Source: Gemmatimonadota bacterium (GTDB lineage: Bacteria > Gemmatimonadota > Gemmatimonadetes > Gemmatimonadales > GWC2-71-9). Taken from it: 21,989 nt of DNA. The translations under genes and the position numbers were made by a program. Every line of letters starts with the position of its first letter. Position 1 is the stretch's first letter. The stretch covers positions 1 through 21,989 of the forward strand of contig JACPAP010000225.1 in the NCBI GenBank assembly GCA_016180765.1, in the 5' to 3' direction. Positions 20,952-21,989 of this stretch are shown in pieces. The notes beneath the pieces were generated by a model. It had not been told where the DNA came from. It was given only the letters and a program-made list of their open reading frames with translations, and did not search any database.

Positions 20952-21989
20952 GTGCTGCTAACTAACCGCCTATCACCGGGTTCGTCCAGAGCACGTGGAG
21001 CGCCGAGACGGCCCTCGGAGCGCCCTCGGCCCCCTCTGGCCTTGGGGCTGGCAGCAGCGCTGCTGGTCGCCTGGCCCGCTCCGACTCCGGCGCACGATAT
21101 CCCGGCTACGGTGATCGTTCGGATGTTCGTACGCCCGGAGGGGCAACGCCTCCGGCTGCTGGTGCGGGTCCCGCTCGAGGCCATGCGCGACATCCAGACG
21201 CCTCCGGCTGCTGGTGCGGGTCCCGCTCGAGGCCATGCGCGACATCCAGTGGCCGGTGCGCGGGCCGGGCTACCTCGAGGTCGGCCGCGCGGAGCCGTTG
21301 CTCCGCGACGCGGCGAGGCTCTGGATCGCGGGCTACGTCGAGCTGTACGAGGGCGGCACGCGACTGCGAAACGAGCAGCTCGTTGCGGCCCGCGTGTCCC
21401 TCCCCTCGGACGGGTCGTTCGCCGGCTACGAGAGCGCCCTGGCACACGTCACCGGTCCCGGACTGCCGGTTAGCACGGAGCTGATCTGGCAGCAGGCGCT
21501 GCTGGATGTCCTGCTGGAGTACCCCATCGCCTCGGACAGCGCCTGGTTCTCGATTCGCCCGGCGCTGGCGCACTTAGGATTGCGGACGACGACGGTGCTC
21601 CGCTTCTTGCCTCCGGGACGCGCCGAGCGCGCGTTCGAGTACCTCGGCGATCCGGGGCTGGTGCGGCTGGATCCACGATGGCATCAGGCCGCTCTCCGGT
21701 TCGTCCAACTGGGGTTCTCGCACATCCTGAGCGGCGTGGATCACCTGCTGTTCGTCCTCTGTCTGGCGATCCCGTTCCGGCGCATCCGGCCGCTCATCGC
21801 CATCGTCACGTCGTTCACGGTGGCGCATTCGATCACGCTGATCGCGTCCGCCGTGGGTCTGGCGCCCCGTGCGCTGTGGTTCCCCCCGCTGGTGGAGGCC
21901 GTGATTGCGCTCTCGATTCTCTACACCGCGATCGAGAATGTCATCGGAACCAAGCTCGAGCGCCGCTGGCTGGTGGCCTTCGGGTTCGG
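20952..21989 (+). pseudogene. HupE/UreJ-family membrane protein, frameshifted by a 52-bp tandem duplication; 3' end outside window
   Basis: The gene begins at GTG 20952 (AAGGTGG at 20939-20945) with a signal region ending PAHD and the family start HDIPATVIVRMFVRPEG. The first frame is intact through RLRLLVRVPLEAMRDIQ, then enters a second copy of the same 52 bases out of frame and stops at 21473. A frame shifted by one continues without a stop from 21199 to the window edge. It encodes WPVRGPGYLEV, then ELIWQQALLDVLLEY, and the membrane part LGFSHILSGVDHLLFVLCLA, FTVAHSITLIAS and YTAIENVIG. The HxxxGxDHxxF metal-site motif typical of HupE/UreJ proteins is present. With one copy removed the protein reads through correctly. 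Reinitiation at GTG 21214 or ATG 21235 could give a form without a signal peptide. Family members are linked to nickel, cobalt or other metal handling, but the substrate here is unknown. Confidence 0.85.
21146..21249. repeat. Perfect 52-bp tandem duplication inside the HupE/UreJ-like gene
   Basis: Bases 21146-21197 and 21198-21249 are identical and directly adjacent. Since 52 is not a multiple of three, the second copy shifts the frame by one and breaks the protein. Loss of either copy would restore the full gene. Confidence 0.95.

Overview
GC-rich window (about two-thirds G+C by eye) carrying about sixteen protein-coding genes or gene remnants and no rRNA, tRNA or CRISPR array that I could see. 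The mix suggests a soil or sediment bacterium of the Gemmatimonadota, or a neighbouring phylum such as Acidobacteriota. It includes ECF sigma/anti-sigma pairs, glycogen-binding (CBM48/AMPK-type) domains on envelope proteins, BIG2/IPT/propeller lipoproteins, secreted six-bladed propellers and a PQQ dehydrogenase. The phylum is an inference from gene content; no marker gene is present.

Layout. (1) 1-4073, minus strand: a likely operon of a PLP aromatic amino acid decarboxylase, a secreted PQQ dehydrogenase and an NAD(P)-binding epimerase-like protein cut by the window edge. (2) 4198-5836, plus: an ECF sigma factor overlapping a FecR-type membrane protein, closed by a 28-bp near-perfect inverted repeat (5833-5911). 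(3) 5929-6627, plus: a secreted cytochrome c with a YtkA-like N-terminal domain. (4) 10356-6689, minus: a compact cluster of a 5'-damaged ECF sigma, a membrane anti-sigma-like protein with an outward CBM48 domain, a secreted helical protein, an outer-membrane-barrel-like protein with a C-terminal CBM48 domain, and a paralogue of the helical protein. (5) 10574-15640, plus: a DUF4382 putative lipoprotein and two tandem paralogous BIG2/IPT/propeller lipoproteins. (6) 15723-17441, minus: a DUF5694 C-terminal remnant joined to an M1-aminopeptidase-like N-terminal remnant, then a His-rich secreted protein. (7) 17578-18228, plus: a Crp/Fnr regulator with a palindrome at its 5' end. (8) 20865-18242, minus: a secreted propeller protein and a cation/proton antiporter. 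(9) 20952-end, plus: a HupE/UreJ-family gene split by a perfect 52-bp tandem duplication.

The best candidate for an undescribed system is region 4. Two proteins with the same carbohydrate-binding domain and two related helical proteins sit under one sigma factor, which suggests an envelope glycan-responsive sigma circuit. Three loci (the second sigma, the M1/DUF5694 junction and hupE-like) are broken. This could be real decay or phase-variable duplication, or in part assembly error; read coverage would decide.
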